Positions 45,304-54,483 are shown, counted from the stretch's first letter. The stretch is DNA of 64,000 nucleotides from Candidatus Bathyarchaeota archaeon A05DMB-4 (GCA_019685575.1 JABFQO010000001.1:1-64000); one strand, 5' to 3'. Made by a program: numbers and translations. The notes: generated by a model not told the origin, from the letters alone.

Positions 45304-45717
45304 GTGAAAATCGCGAGTAAAGTAGATTTTCTAAATCCAATAAACGTGGAAAAGATCACGGTTGAAAGAGACTATTATTTTCCTAACGCTTACGTAATCG
45401 ACCTTCCCCTGAACGCTCCGCCAGATCACGCTTGGCAAGACATTTTTGAACGCGAGTGCAGAGTAAGCACGCAGTTTTGGGAAAGAAAAATTTTCGTGAT
45501 GGGCGACAAGCTTCGCCTCGTGACCACTGAAAACGAAATCGAAGACAAACTCGGCTGGATCAAGAAAGTCGTGGAGCAGACCAACAGAAAAATAGACGAA
45601 TACAACCGTACTTTCAGAGTTGAAAAAGAACTCTGCAAAAAAATTCCCGAAGAAGATGCAAAAGAATGCATCGAAAGAATCCGAGAAACTCTAAAACAAG
45701 TCCTACGCACCTACTAG
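45304..45717 (+). CDS. Hypothetical protein
   Basis: 137 residues, GTG start at 45304 about 50 bases after the surface protein. The N-terminal half is beta-rich with VERDYYFPNAYVIDLPLNAPPD. The C-terminal half is helical and charged with KKVVEQTNRKIDEYNRTFRVEKELCKKIPEED. There is no signal peptide, membrane segment or known motif. Codon use resembles the neighbours. Confidence 0.7.
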   Translation: MKIASKVDFLNPINVEKITVERDYYFPNAYVIDLPLNAPPDHAWQDIFERECRVSTQFWERKIFVMGDKLRLVTTENEIEDKLGWIKKVVEQTNRKIDEYNRTFRVEKELCKKIPEEDAKECIERIRETLKQVLRTY

Positions 45718-45832
45718 CCCACCGATCAGCAAACTGATTCCATGAAAGTTTATCTGAAAGTTTTGCCCTCAATAAACATGAAAAAAAGTAAACCCATTAA
45801 ACTCGCCAAAAAACAACAAATGGCAACGAGTT

Positions 45833-46462
45833 ATGAAAGCGTCCAAGCTTGGCAAATTTCTTAAAAGAACCCACGACTTGCTTAGTGGTTTGTACGAGGC
45901 TCTTTACGGCTTCGTGTTGCATTTTTTCAAAAGTTTAAATCGCAAAGTGTTGTCGACTTTTCCGTTCTTACGAATGAAAGAAGAAACCTCGGAACACGTC
46001 TACTTGACAATCAAAGTTTTCAAATGGGTAATTCTCCCTGCGAGCATTATCTACGTTTGCGCTGATTTTTTATTTTTCAACACAAACGCTCTGGACTCCG
46101 CATTTTGGAGCCTAATCGTATTCCTTTACAGTTGTTTTCTTCCCGACTTGCCGTCAATCTTTAGAGCGAAAAACCAACAAGAAATTAGGGATGCACCGTG
46201 GTACAAGAAATACGCTCTTTTACTGTTTACGCCGCTTCTCATTTGGGCGCTGTTTTCTGAAATGCAGTTGGGATGGAAGACTACTGAAACTTTCCATAAC
46301 CTCAAATCTCTAACAATATACAGCGTCTTCCTATTCTGCTTGGGTTTTCTCGGATTCGGCGCTTTTCCGTTGTCGATTGGCAACATAGCAAAGGTTTTGT
46401 CCATTCCTATCTACGGCGCGATAGGATACTTTACCCATCTTAAAGTTGACAAATTATGGTAA
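45833..46462 (+). CDS. Multi-pass membrane protein of unknown function
   Basis: 209 residues with hydrophobic segments near 66-82, 92-108, 130-146, 160-180 and 185-200. The PDLPSI motif after segment 2 and GYFTHLKVDKLW at the end recall membrane-bound YdjM-like metal-dependent hydrolases (PD and H residues), but the resemblance is weak. The first 45 residues are amphipathic and cytoplasmic. No operon partner is seen. Confidence 0.7.
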   Translation: MKASKLGKFLKRTHDLLSGLYEALYGFVLHFFKSLNRKVLSTFPFLRMKEETSEHVYLTIKVFKWVILPASIIYVCADFLFFNTNALDSAFWSLIVFLYSCFLPDLPSIFRAKNQQEIRDAPWYKKYALLLFTPLLIWALFSEMQLGWKTTETFHNLKSLTIYSVFLFCLGFLGFGAFPLSIGNIAKVLSIPIYGAIGYFTHLKVDKLW

Positions 46463-46514
46463 GAACTCCGTTTTAATCAAATACGAACGCCGCAAGAGGA
46501 ACAGTAGGCCAGAC

Positions 46515-47897
46515 CTATTTTTTCCAGTTTCCCCTATCCTTCAACAGCAAAAACTTCGCTGCCCCAGCCAACCGAGCAGCACCGTTCAAAAACTTTAAAA
46601 CGTAATAAAACGGCGAATACGCCAACAACCAGCCCCAATTAAGCCTACCATAACAAAAACGCAAAGTCACCGCTTGCGTCGCCACGCCGACCGCCAAGGC
46701 ATAAACTAAGAACAACAAGAAATTAAGCGCAAAAAAGATTCTGTCAGGGGCAAACCAGAATAAGAACGGAAAACCGACCAAAGCCGCAGTGTCAATCAAC
46801 ACTCCGCCGTACTCGGTTATGAGGCTAAACCACAACAGCGCGCTAAGCCATTTTCGTTTAAACAACAAATCTCTGTGAACACCTAAACAATTGTCCAGCC
46901 ACCCAATAAACCATCGCAGCCTTTGTCCAAAAAACCCGTTCAAATTCAAGGGTGCTACTGTCCCGCCGAACGCTTCGCTTGCGTAGCCTACGCCTAAGCC
47001 TCGTTTATGCAATTCTAGAGTTATCTCTAAATCCTCAGTAACCGACCGTGGCCGACGCGAGTTCAAAATATCACGAAGTATATCAGCCCTAAACAAACCT
47101 ACTGCTCCGGGCACCACGGTAACGCAGTTGCCCACGCTTTGAGCGCATCGGAAAACTCCTAGACTTTGACTGTATTCTAACTGTTGCAGGGCGCAGTATG
47201 AGTTTACTTCTCTTTCACCATCGCTTGGATGAACGTAGCCTGTTACTGCGGCTTTTCCGTTGTCCAGCATGTAATCCACGAGTTTGACTAAAGTGTCAGG
47301 CGCCCACCATGAATCCCCGTCCACAACAGCGATTAAACTGCCGAAAGCCTTGTTCACGCCCGTTCTCACGGCTTCAACCTTGCCCAAATTCGCAGAGTGA
47401 CGCACGACTTTTCCACGCACGTTGGGATGACGCCGTCTTCCCACTTCCACTGCGCCCCAAGCAACCTCATACGTCAAATCGCTGCTTCCGTCATCAACCA
47501 CAATGATTTCGCTGAGCCCCTCATATCGCGCGGCACACTCGAACAAACTCAAAACACAGCGCCCCACACGTTTTCCTTCATTAAAACATGGAACGACGAA
47601 AGAAACCATCGGATAAAACTTTGCCTTTGGCTTGGTGTTTTTTTTCCTCCGTCTCACTATCCACGCGACTGCGACGAAAAACCCTGCCACTCCGATGGCC
47701 AAAAACGTGTACCAAATATAGAAAAACCAGACCGCGACAAACCACAAAACACTCGTGGTCTTAAAGTTAGGCGTATAGCCCACAAATCGAATCAAACCCT
47801 CCGTAAGCGTAGGAAACCAAAGCAAAGATGCAAAGGCTAAAACAAAAGGCAAAACGACGACTAAATACTCTAGTTTTTTCAGTCTCTCTCTTCGCAA
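46515..47897 (-). CDS. Membrane glycosyltransferase, family 2
   Basis: A processive GT2-type enzyme. Two N-terminal membrane helices precede a cytoplasmic GT-A domain with VVVDDGSSDLTYEVAW (nucleotide Asp), VVDGDSWWAPDTL (DxD-like metal site), EDLEITLELHKRG (acceptor-side ED) and FFGQRLRWFIGW (QxxRW). Three to four C-terminal helices follow. The motif set matches polysaccharide synthases such as cellulose/hyaluronan-type or poly-GlcNAc enzymes. The product is unknown. Start TTG 47897. It likely contributes to surface polysaccharide or protein glycosylation. Confidence 0.88.
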   Translation of the reverse strand: MRRERLKKLEYLVVVLPFVLAFASLLWFPTLTEGLIRFVGYTPNFKTTSVLWFVAVWFFYIWYTFLAIGVAGFFVAVAWIVRRRKKNTKPKAKFYPMVSFVVPCFNEGKRVGRCVLSLFECAARYEGLSEIIVVDDGSSDLTYEVAWGAVEVGRRRHPNVRGKVVRHSANLGKVEAVRTGVNKAFGSLIAVVDGDSWWAPDTLVKLVDYMLDNGKAAVTGYVHPSDGEREVNSYCALQQLEYSQSLGVFRCAQSVGNCVTVVPGAVGLFRADILRDILNSRRPRSVTEDLEITLELHKRGLGVGYASEAFGGTVAPLNLNGFFGQRLRWFIGWLDNCLGVHRDLLFKRKWLSALLWFSLITEYGGVLIDTAALVGFPFLFWFAPDRIFFALNFLLFLVYALAVGVATQAVTLRFCYGRLNWGWLLAYSPFYYVLKFLNGAARLAGAAKFLLLKDRGNWKK

Positions 47898-47945
47898 ACT
47901 GGCGGTAGTCGTGGCGTTGCAGCCTCCGTTGCGTACGTGCCTATG

Positions 47946-48587
47946 TTAGCCCTTCTTAGGGTGAATCACTCGAATCGTGTCGTTTCCCAAGAATGCCAAT
48001 CGACTTCCAACTTTGCCGCTGACGGTTAAGGTTAATACGTAAGATTCCTTGCAGGACATTGATACTTTTGTGCTGAGTTTTTCACGAATCAACGAAATGA
48101 CTGCTTGACGGCTGAACTTCACTACGAAAATGTTAGGAAACTCGCTGCAAAGGCTGATTTTCAAACTCGCTGGGATGGTGCCATTAAGCTTGACTGAAGA
48201 AACATCCACGTCGGTGGCGTTGACGCCTTTTGGCAGTATGACGATGGCGATTACCCAGTTACCTTTGCTTTTCAGGTTTAGAGTTTCAGGCATTATATAG
48301 ACGCGCGCTTTCAGATAAGTCGTCCAATTAAGCCCGATGTATATTGCATCTTTGATGTTGATTATTCCGTCGTTGTGAAAGTCGCAACGGGGGTCAAAGT
48401 TAACGTCGCCGATTCGTGACTGCCAAGCAAGTCTAAACAACATGACATCGTCCATGTTCACTAATCCATCGCGGTTGACGTCGCCGAGTATATATTCGGT
48501 TGCATTCGTGCCAGAAGCGTTAAAAGAAGACGCTAGTAAGGCAAGAATCGCCAGTAAGGCTACTGCTTTCAGTTTCAACTCTGTCAT
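47946..48587 (-). CDS. Exported dockerin protein with cohesin/Ig-like domain
   Basis: From ATG 48587 a signal peptide (TELKLKAVALLAILALLASSF) is followed by a dockerin type I-like domain with two calcium loops, DVNRDGLVNMDDV and DFHNDGIINIKDA (about 35-90). A beta-rich domain of about 110 residues follows. Dockerins normally dock to cohesins in multi-enzyme assemblies or act as calcium-dependent modules in archaea. No clear cohesin gene is in the window, though the beta-rich part might fill that role. Related dockerin sequence sits in the remnant at 12923. Confidence 0.82.
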   Translation of the reverse strand: MTELKLKAVALLAILALLASSFNASGTNATEYILGDVNRDGLVNMDDVMLFRLAWQSRIGDVNFDPRCDFHNDGIINIKDAIYIGLNWTTYLKARVYIMPETLNLKSKGNWVIAIVILPKGVNATDVDVSSVKLNGTIPASLKISLCSEFPNIFVVKFSRQAVISLIREKLSTKVSMSCKESYVLTLTVSGKVGSRLAFLGNDTIRVIHPKKG

Positions 48588-48701
48588 GTGCCTTCTCCAC
48601 ACTTTCTCTAAAGTGAAAGTACAGATTCACAAATAAAGATAGTATTTCCGTGGGCACGATATTCTCAGTTTAGACTTATCAAACAAGAAAAAGAAGATGG
48701 T

Positions 48702-49550
48702 TTATTTTGACAAGTATTTCCATGACAATATAATGCCCGCCGTAGCGAAGACCAGAGCAAAACCGCCTAAGAACGCAAAATCCATGATTAATTTTGAGGT
48801 ATCAATCGTAGAAAGAATAAGCAACTGTCTCGCAGCGTCGGTTCCGTAAGTTATAGGGTTTATTCTTGAAATCGTCTGAAGCCAGTCGGGCATAAAGTTT
48901 GATGGAAAAAGCGCATTGCTGGTGAATATGAGCGGCAAGTTTAGAAGGTTAACTACGGCCATCTGCGTTTCCCACCGTGTTGAACGTATAGCTATGGCTA
49001 TGAACAACGAGGCCAACCCAAGACACATCAGGAACAAAGCCGCGAAGGTGCCCAGCAAATGAAGAACGGTGAAAGACGAACTGAACTGCATCCCAAGCAA
49101 CCAAGCCAGCACTATGACGATGCCTGCTTGAATCAGCGACCGTACCACTGCAGAAAGCACTTTCGACATGATGATGGCGCCCCGTGCAACGGGTGTGCTT
49201 AGTGCTTTGTTAAGGAAACCGAGACGTCTGTCCCAAACAATGGACATCCCGCTGAACATAGCCGTGAACACTATCACGAACGAAAGCATACCCACCGCCA
49301 TGAACGAAAAATAATCACCTACGCCGAAAGTTTGTATCATAAGTTGATTCGCAATCTCAGGCGGTACGTTATTGTTTGTGAATATGGCGCCGATGTTCAT
49401 GGCTCTGCCGAAAAGTCCCATCCACAGCACGGGCTGGATTATTGACATGAATAACAGTATGGGTTCTTTGTACCATTTTTTCAAGTCTCGATTCGTCAGC
49501 GCCCAGAAACCGTGGAACATGCTTTTGGCGTTGTGATTTTCTTGTGTCAA
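48702..49550 (-). CDS. ABC-2 type transporter permease
   Basis: 282 residues with six membrane segments (about 25-45, 75-105, 120-145, 155-180, 185-200 and 245-270) and the ABC-2 signature region around IMSKVLSAVVRSLIQAGIVIVLAWLLG and NPITYGTDAARQL. It overlaps the ATPase gene by four bases. It forms the export channel of a drug- or lipid-type exporter under PadR control. Confidence 0.92.
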   Translation of the reverse strand: MTQENHNAKSMFHGFWALTNRDLKKWYKEPILLFMSIIQPVLWMGLFGRAMNIGAIFTNNNVPPEIANQLMIQTFGVGDYFSFMAVGMLSFVIVFTAMFSGMSIVWDRRLGFLNKALSTPVARGAIIMSKVLSAVVRSLIQAGIVIVLAWLLGMQFSSSFTVLHLLGTFAALFLMCLGLASLFIAIAIRSTRWETQMAVVNLLNLPLIFTSNALFPSNFMPDWLQTISRINPITYGTDAARQLLILSTIDTSKLIMDFAFLGGFALVFATAGIILSWKYLSK

Positions 49551-50542
49551 TGTCTTGCCCTCCTTAAAGTTATTCTTTGACGAAACATATCCGTGCCTTC
49601 CTCTTCGCGAATGGTTTTCCCAGTGTACTCCAAATAAACCTCATCCAAAGTCGGCTTCGAAAGCGAAAGTTTCGTTATTGTAACGCCGTTTTTCATCAGT
49701 GCATTTAGAATAAGCGGAGCAGTTTCTTCTCCCTTTTCCACTTTGACGCGGTACGTGGAATTCTGTTTTTTCACTTCTTTCACCTTTGGAACCTTACTGA
49801 TCAACCCTGAAACATCGTTGTCGTCTTCTTTTGTGGTGACTGTGAGAATGTCTCCGTCTATACTTTCCTTCAACGCGTCTGGCGAGTCAAGTTTGATGAT
49901 TTTGCCGTGGTCAATTATGGCTATTCTGTCGCATAAGTTGTCTGCTTCTTCAAGATAATGCGTCGTCATGAAAATAGTCATATTATACTGTTCCTTCAGT
50001 CTTTTGATGTAACTCCACGTCGCAGCTCTCGTTTGCACGTCCAAACCCAACGTTGGTTCGTCGAGAAAAAGCACGCGAGGCCGGTTGATGAGGCCACACG
50101 CGAGTTCGAGGCGTCTCCGCATGCCGCCTGAGTAAGTTTGAACCCGTTTATCTGCAAACTTGGTTAGTTCAACTAGTTCGAGTAATTCTTGAGCGCGTTT
50201 TTTTGATTCGCTTCTCGGGATGCCGTACAAATCTGCGCAGAGTAGTATGTTTTCCATGCCGGTGAGGTCTTCGTCGGCAGTGTACTCTTGCGGCACGACG
50301 CCTATGCTGTTTCTAACGCCGTTCGCGTCTTTCTGTATGGAATGCCCGCATACTGTAGCAGTGCCCGACGTAGGTTTGAGCACGGTGATTAGCATGTTGA
50401 TCGTAGTGGTTTTTCCTGCACCGTTGGGTCCGAGGAAACCAAAAATCTCGCCTTCTTTTACGCTGAAGCTCACATGGTCTACAGCGGTTAAGGATTTGTT
50501 GAACACCTTGGTCAAATTATCTACCTGGATGATTTCTTCCAT
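49547..50542 (-). CDS. ABC transporter ATP-binding protein (DrrA-like)
   Basis: 331 residues. Walker A GPNGAGKTTT (about 37), signature YSGGMRRRLELA (about 140), Walker B VLFLDEPTLGLD (about 158) and H-loop TTHYLEEAD are all present. A C-terminal domain of about 100 residues, ending in LSKPTLDEVYLEYTGK, is typical of the daunorubicin-resistance type. It partners with the overlapping permease, and the PadR gene lies 32 bases upstream. Confidence 0.93.
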   Translation of the reverse strand: MEEIIQVDNLTKVFNKSLTAVDHVSFSVKEGEIFGFLGPNGAGKTTTINMLITVLKPTSGTATVCGHSIQKDANGVRNSIGVVPQEYTADEDLTGMENILLCADLYGIPRSESKKRAQELLELVELTKFADKRVQTYSGGMRRRLELACGLINRPRVLFLDEPTLGLDVQTRAATWSYIKRLKEQYNMTIFMTTHYLEEADNLCDRIAIIDHGKIIKLDSPDALKESIDGDILTVTTKEDDNDVSGLISKVPKVKEVKKQNSTYRVKVEKGEETAPLILNALMKNGVTITKLSLSKPTLDEVYLEYTGKTIREEEGTDMFRQRITLRRARH

Positions 50543-50574
50543 CTTCTTTTTCCTCCATCACGTCTCGTTTGCGG

Positions 50575-51159
50575 CTAGTCTTTTTTGGTTAACTCTTTGA
50601 TTTTGCTGGTGGCTTCTTTTAAGATTTCGATAGCCTTAGAAATGTTTTCCTTTGCTTCTTTTTCAGGAATGGTTTTTTTCAGTTCCCACAGGACTTTTTG
50701 AAGTTCAAAATCAACCCTTATCAAGGCTTTTACGTGTTCGGGCTGGGCACTGAGCCAAGGAGGCTCAAAGAAGCCGTGAAAAGGAGGACCGAAGCATTTG
50801 AACCGTTCTTCGATTCTGCGTCTTTTGTTCTCATGTGCTTCGAGAAATTTTTTTCCTTCATTCGTGAGAGTGTAGCGTTTTATGCCGGCTTCCTCGGCGG
50901 AAACTTCTTTGATGTATTTTTCCTCCTGCAGCCAAGCCAGCAACGGATAGACTGAGCCGGGGCTCGGTCTCCAGCGACCTTCACTCTTTTCTTCAACATG
51001 CTGAATTATCTCAGACCCCGACATAGGCTTCTCGCTAAGCAACCGCAACACATAATACCTTACGAACCCCTTAGGAACAAAAGCCATATGCCTCATAAAG
51101 TGTTTAAACCGCCATTCAGGAGCATCTTCAAACATTAATTCTCGCCTTCTTATCAACAT
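50575..51159 (-). CDS. PadR-family transcriptional regulator
   Basis: A winged-helix PadR domain (about residues 20-105): GFVRYYVLRLLSEKPMSGSEII, the wing helix with PSPGSVYPLLAWLQEEKYI and YTLTNEGKKFLEAH. A helical C-terminal dimerisation part follows. The ATG at 51159 (MLIRRREL) is preferred over the GTG at 51180, which lies in a perfect palindrome; the ATG at 51135 is also possible. First gene of the exporter operon, so it probably represses its own operon until a ligand arrives. Confidence 0.88.
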   Translation of the reverse strand: MLIRRRELMFEDAPEWRFKHFMRHMAFVPKGFVRYYVLRLLSEKPMSGSEIIQHVEEKSEGRWRPSPGSVYPLLAWLQEEKYIKEVSAEEAGIKRYTLTNEGKKFLEAHENKRRRIEERFKCFGPPFHGFFEPPWLSAQPEHVKALIRVDFELQKVLWELKKTIPEKEAKENISKAIEILKEATSKIKELTKKD

Positions 51160-51173
51160 TGATATCAACCACG

Positions 51174-51189
51174 ATATCACATGTGATAT
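51174..51189. promoter_or_regulatory. Perfect 16-base palindrome, probable PadR operator
   Basis: ATATCACATGTGATAT is perfectly self-complementary. It lies between the PadR start and an AT-rich TATA-like stretch (TTTAAATTTT, 51189-51198), exactly where a repressor would block the exporter operon promoter. A further GATATC sits next to it at 51161. Confidence 0.65.
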
Positions 51190-51281
51190 TTAAATTTTCT
51201 GCAAGCGCGGAGGGAAAAGATTTTAGAAGCGACCGTAACGATTAAAACGCTGTCTGCGTACTCACAAGAGAGTGCCATGCC

Positions 51282-52073
51282 TTGGGAGACGTATCACGGT
51301 ATCATACTTTGCTTCGCGACCCTACCCGTAGAAAGATCATTGAAATTCTCGGCGAGCAAGGTAAGATCGGGTTTAAAGAGTTAAAACAGACTCTAGGGTT
51401 GGGCGTGGGCACTGTTTATTACCATTTAGACATGCTTTCTGAGTTCTTGACCCAAGACAGGGAAAGAAAATACTCCTTGAACGACCGTGGACGACTATTG
51501 TATGCGTCTTTAAAGGAAGGAAGCCTACCGCCCGCGTTGCAGATGGGTGAGGCGTTGAGCCACCGTGTCGGAAAATGGCTGTTTTTTTCACCTATATTCG
51601 CAAAAACATCCAAAACCATAATATTTCTACCCATCGCTCTGGGCATTTTGGTTTTGGGCGGATTCGGCGCGGCGATTGCTGAAGTGAACCCTATGTTGTT
51701 TTTTTATGCGCCGGGTGACGCGTTGTCTTTTCAAGCAACTATCGCTCTTTTTGTTTCTAACTGGATAGGGTTGTTTCTGTTTAGTGAATTGATGATTTAC
51801 GTGTTTTTCAAACGTGCCGGCGGAGACATGCAACTTTTCTGTTGTATTGGGTTGGCTGCTTTGCCGTTAGCGGTTTTTCCGTATATCACCCTATTTGTTC
51901 CCTTCACGCTTATGCAGTACGTACTTTTTGTTTTTCAAATCTGGACGATACTGCTTTTGTCCGCGGCGTTTTCTTTTGGAAAAGGAATTCGTCTAGACAA
52001 ATCTATAATTCTAAGCCTAACTGTCATCTATCTCAACACGATGGTTCTGTTGCTTCTTGGCAAGTTTTCATGA
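51282..52073 (+). CDS. ArsR-like winged-helix protein with C-terminal membrane domain
   Basis: 263 residues. The N-terminal 90 form a winged helix (TLLRDPTRRKIIEILGEQGKIGFKELKQTLGLGVGTVYYHLDML). The rest has four membrane segments (about 110-130, 150-172, 185-215 and 235-260). Membrane-tethered ArsR-like regulators of this kind are common in archaea. The start is GTG or a similar codon at 51282. It diverges from the PadR-exporter operon and might sense membrane signals; no target is evident. Confidence 0.85.
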   Translation: MGDVSRYHTLLRDPTRRKIIEILGEQGKIGFKELKQTLGLGVGTVYYHLDMLSEFLTQDRERKYSLNDRGRLLYASLKEGSLPPALQMGEALSHRVGKWLFFSPIFAKTSKTIIFLPIALGILVLGGFGAAIAEVNPMLFFYAPGDALSFQATIALFVSNWIGLFLFSELMIYVFFKRAGGDMQLFCCIGLAALPLAVFPYITLFVPFTLMQYVLFVFQIWTILLLSAAFSFGKGIRLDKSIILSLTVIYLNTMVLLLLGKFS

Positions 52074-52258
52074 ACCGACGCCGTTTCGCATAGCATTGCC
52101 ATCACAAAAAAAGGACTGTTCAAACAGCGTCAAGGTTGCTGAAAAGCATGCAAGCAAAAAAATTGTGATGCCTCTTTCAAGGCTAAGGCGATGTTGTGAC
52201 TAGTTAGGTTTAAGTAGAACAATGCTTTTGTAAGATTTTGCTGTCAAAAAATCAGTGT

Positions 52259-52336
52259 GCCTTGGTAGTATAGTCCGGTCTAGTATAAGCGGCTGTCGCC
52301 CGCTGGACCCGGGTTCAAATCCCGGCCAAGGCGCCA
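52259..52336 (+). tRNA. tRNA-Asp (GTC)
   Basis: The acceptor stem GCCTTGG pairs with CCAAGGC. The five-pair stem AGCGG/CCGCT encloses the loop CTGTCGC, giving anticodon GTC (Asp). The T arm is GGTTCAAATCC. The 3' CCA is encoded (52334-52336). Confidence 0.93.
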
Positions 52337-52415
52337 CGTTTCAACATGGGCATACACTTTTCAAAATAGTTTTATTTTTGCTTGTGCGGTATTATGGTCA
52401 AAGGAAGCATGTGAT

Positions 52416-52988
52416 ATGGATTTGAAAGGAAGCCAAACTGAAAAGAACCTTTTGGCAGCGTTTGCCGGTGAATCCCAAGCGAGGAATAGGTACACGTTCT
52501 TTGCAAGCGTAGCCCGAAAAGAAGGATACGAACAGATAGCCGCGATTTTCCAGGAAACCGCAGACAACGAGAAAGAACACGCACAATTATTCTTTAATCT
52601 TCTCAAAGGCGGGATGGTAGAAATAACTGCTGCTTACCCGGCTGGAGTCACAGGCACAACGGCGGAAAACCTGAAGGCGGCCGCTGAGGGAGAGAAACTT
52701 GAATGGGGAACGTTATATCCCAACTTTGCCGATGTTGCGGAAAAGGAAGGCTTCAAAGAAGCGGCGAAGACGTTTCGGATGGTTGCTAAAGTAGAAAGTT
52801 ACCATGAGCGACGTTACCGAAAACTGTTGGCAAACGTGGAGCAGGGACATGTGTTTGTGAGAGATACACCCATCAAATGGAAATGCAGAAACTGTGGGTA
52901 TGTCTTCGAAGGCGCATCAGTACCCGACAAATGCCCAGTCTGTGCGCATCCGCAGAGCTACTTTGAAGTTTGGTGCGAAAACTACTAA
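52416..52988 (+). CDS. Rubrerythrin
   Basis: A peroxide-scavenging diiron protein of anaerobes. The N-terminal ferritin-like domain (about 1-145) carries the Glu/His ligands in FAGESQARNRY, ETADNEKEHAQLF, EKEGF and ESYHERRY. The C-terminal rubredoxin-like domain is CRNCGYVFEGASVPDKCPVC. 190 residues is full length. ATG 52416 is close behind tRNA-Asp. It supports a strictly anaerobic, oxygen-sensitive lifestyle. Confidence 0.95.
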   Translation: MDLKGSQTEKNLLAAFAGESQARNRYTFFASVARKEGYEQIAAIFQETADNEKEHAQLFFNLLKGGMVEITAAYPAGVTGTTAENLKAAAEGEKLEWGTLYPNFADVAEKEGFKEAAKTFRMVAKVESYHERRYRKLLANVEQGHVFVRDTPIKWKCRNCGYVFEGASVPDKCPVCAHPQSYFEVWCENY

Positions 52989-53006
52989 GCCTCCCCTCAT
53001 CTTTTT

Positions 53007-53768
53007 TCACAACAAGCCCACGGCGTGTAGAACAACCTCAAAATTTTCTTGGGTAGACGCCTTTTTGTAGTTTTTTAACGCTTGTTTCAGTTTGGTTTCT
53101 TCGGTTTTGCCGAGTTTTTTGGCTACTTGTTTTGCGATGTGGCCTCCGATAAAAAAGAATTGACACAGCGCGGTTACGTTTGAGGGTCGGCGGTTGATGC
53201 TGGCGGTTTCGAAATCCACTATGCATGGCGTGTCGTCGGGTTTTATCATGACATGTTTAGGTGCGTTGCTCAGTTCGCCGTGGTCTAGACCCGCCTTGTC
53301 TAGTTGCCAGCACTGCTCTAAACCATGCTTTAAGACATTGCGAATTCTCTGTTTGCTCCTCACGGAACTGAGCCATTCTGGGAAGAGTTTGCCTTCAACG
53401 AATTTCATCACGAGAAAGTTTTCGGTAACATCCAGCAGTCTGGGGCCTATGCTTAGCGTGTTTGCGAGTGTCAGCATTTTTGCTTCGTGTTGCATGTTGT
53501 TTCGGTCAGCGTCTACTCGGCGGATTTTCAGTGCAACCGTTCTAGTTTTCGTGAAAGCTTTTACAACTACGCCGACGCATCCTTTGCCCAAGACCGGAAG
53601 GTTGGATACATGTTTGCCGCCTGAAAATTCAACAGCCCTTACGCCCAACTGTTCCAGTTCCTTCAGCCGCTTGTGCAGGGTTTCGTCAGTGGGCGTTGGA
53701 TGGCAAACAACTATGCTGTAAGGTTGCTCAGCCAACCGTTCGCGTCTAACCACAAGCGAAGACTTCAT
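53007..53768 (-). CDS. Predicted serine/threonine protein kinase (COG2112 type)
   Basis: 253 residues in the archaeal small-kinase family. The glycine loop is VLGKGCVGVVVKAF (about 58-71), the Lys is in VALKIRRVD (about 79), the catalytic loop is AGLDHGELSNAPKHVMIK (about 165), and DFETAS gives the metal-binding Asp (about 190). It lacks the large C lobe of eukaryotic kinases, as is usual for RIO/COG2112-like proteins. Its substrate is unknown. It converges with the rubrerythrin gene. Confidence 0.85.
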   Translation of the reverse strand: MKSSLVVRRERLAEQPYSIVVCHPTPTDETLHKRLKELEQLGVRAVEFSGGKHVSNLPVLGKGCVGVVVKAFTKTRTVALKIRRVDADRNNMQHEAKMLTLANTLSIGPRLLDVTENFLVMKFVEGKLFPEWLSSVRSKQRIRNVLKHGLEQCWQLDKAGLDHGELSNAPKHVMIKPDDTPCIVDFETASINRRPSNVTALCQFFFIGGHIAKQVAKKLGKTEETKLKQALKNYKKASTQENFEVVLHAVGLL

Positions 53769-53871
53769 GATAGCCCCTGCAAATAATCATCCATACACGA
53801 ACAAATAAATTCTCGCAACACTGTTTGAAGTAACCCTTAATTATCGTTTACGCAAATCTTACTCTTTGACT

Positions 53872-53959
53872 GCAGCGGTCGCCGAGCCAGGTCAAAGGCG
53901 AAGGACTCAAGATCCTTTCCCGTAGGGGTTCGCAGGTTCGAATCCTGCCCGCTGCACCA
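53872..53959 (+). tRNA. tRNA-Leu (CAA)
   Basis: A long-variable-arm tRNA. The acceptor GCAGCGG pairs with CCGCTGC, the D arm is GCCGAGCCAGG, the anticodon stem AAGGA/TCCTT has loop CTCAAGA (anticodon CAA), the variable arm is TCCCGTAGGGG, and the T arm is GGTTCGAATCC. The 3' CCA is encoded. Confidence 0.93.
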
Positions 53960-54102
53960 TTAGGCTTTTGTTGTTGTGCTTTTTGTTTTTCGGATTCTAA
54001 ACTATGTTCGGACACAGCCAAATCATCGATTCATAATTGATTTATATTGTTTTGATCGACTGGGTTCTATCTTTATGCGTTAGTTTGTGTCGAGGTGTGA
54101 TC

Positions 54103-54483
54103 GTGAAAAGGCAGGATTTTGACAGACTCGTGCTCGAGGCGGTGGATGAGGGACTTTCAACTTTGGGAGAATCTTCCAAGCAAGCGGTCTATTTTCATCT
54201 CACCAAGACTTTCCACATAAGAAAGGACGAGATCCCCAAAAAAATCGAAGAGTTCGACGACGCCATGAAGAAGATTTTCGGGTTGGGCGCTGGCTTTCTG
54301 GAGATCTTGATTATGCAGCGGCTTTACAAGAAGGTGGACGGCAGTTTGAATTGGGATGAGGCTAAAGATTTGACGTTTGTTGAGTATGTCGCTATTGTTA
54401 GGCGATGCTTTGAAGAACAGAGGGCCAGAGAGAAAAACGTGGGGCTGATTCGATGGGAGAATGTAGTGAAGAGGGAAGGCTGA
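54103..54483 (+). CDS. Small archaeal signalling-associated protein (NitrOD5/DUF3227-like)
   Basis: From GTG 54103 the protein opens VKRQDFDRLVLEAVDEGLSTLGESSKQAVYFHL. A helical domain of about 85 residues follows (EFDDAMKKIFGLGAGFLEILIMQRLY), then about 35 more helical residues. The pattern recalls a small output domain found beside archaeal sensor kinases; I hold that loosely. It overlaps the following histidine kinase gene by 31 bases, so both are coupled. The upstream extension to 54037 looks non-native. Confidence 0.75.
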   Translation: MKRQDFDRLVLEAVDEGLSTLGESSKQAVYFHLTKTFHIRKDEIPKKIEEFDDAMKKIFGLGAGFLEILIMQRLYKKVDGSLNWDEAKDLTFVEYVAIVRRCFEEQRAREKNVGLIRWENVVKREG

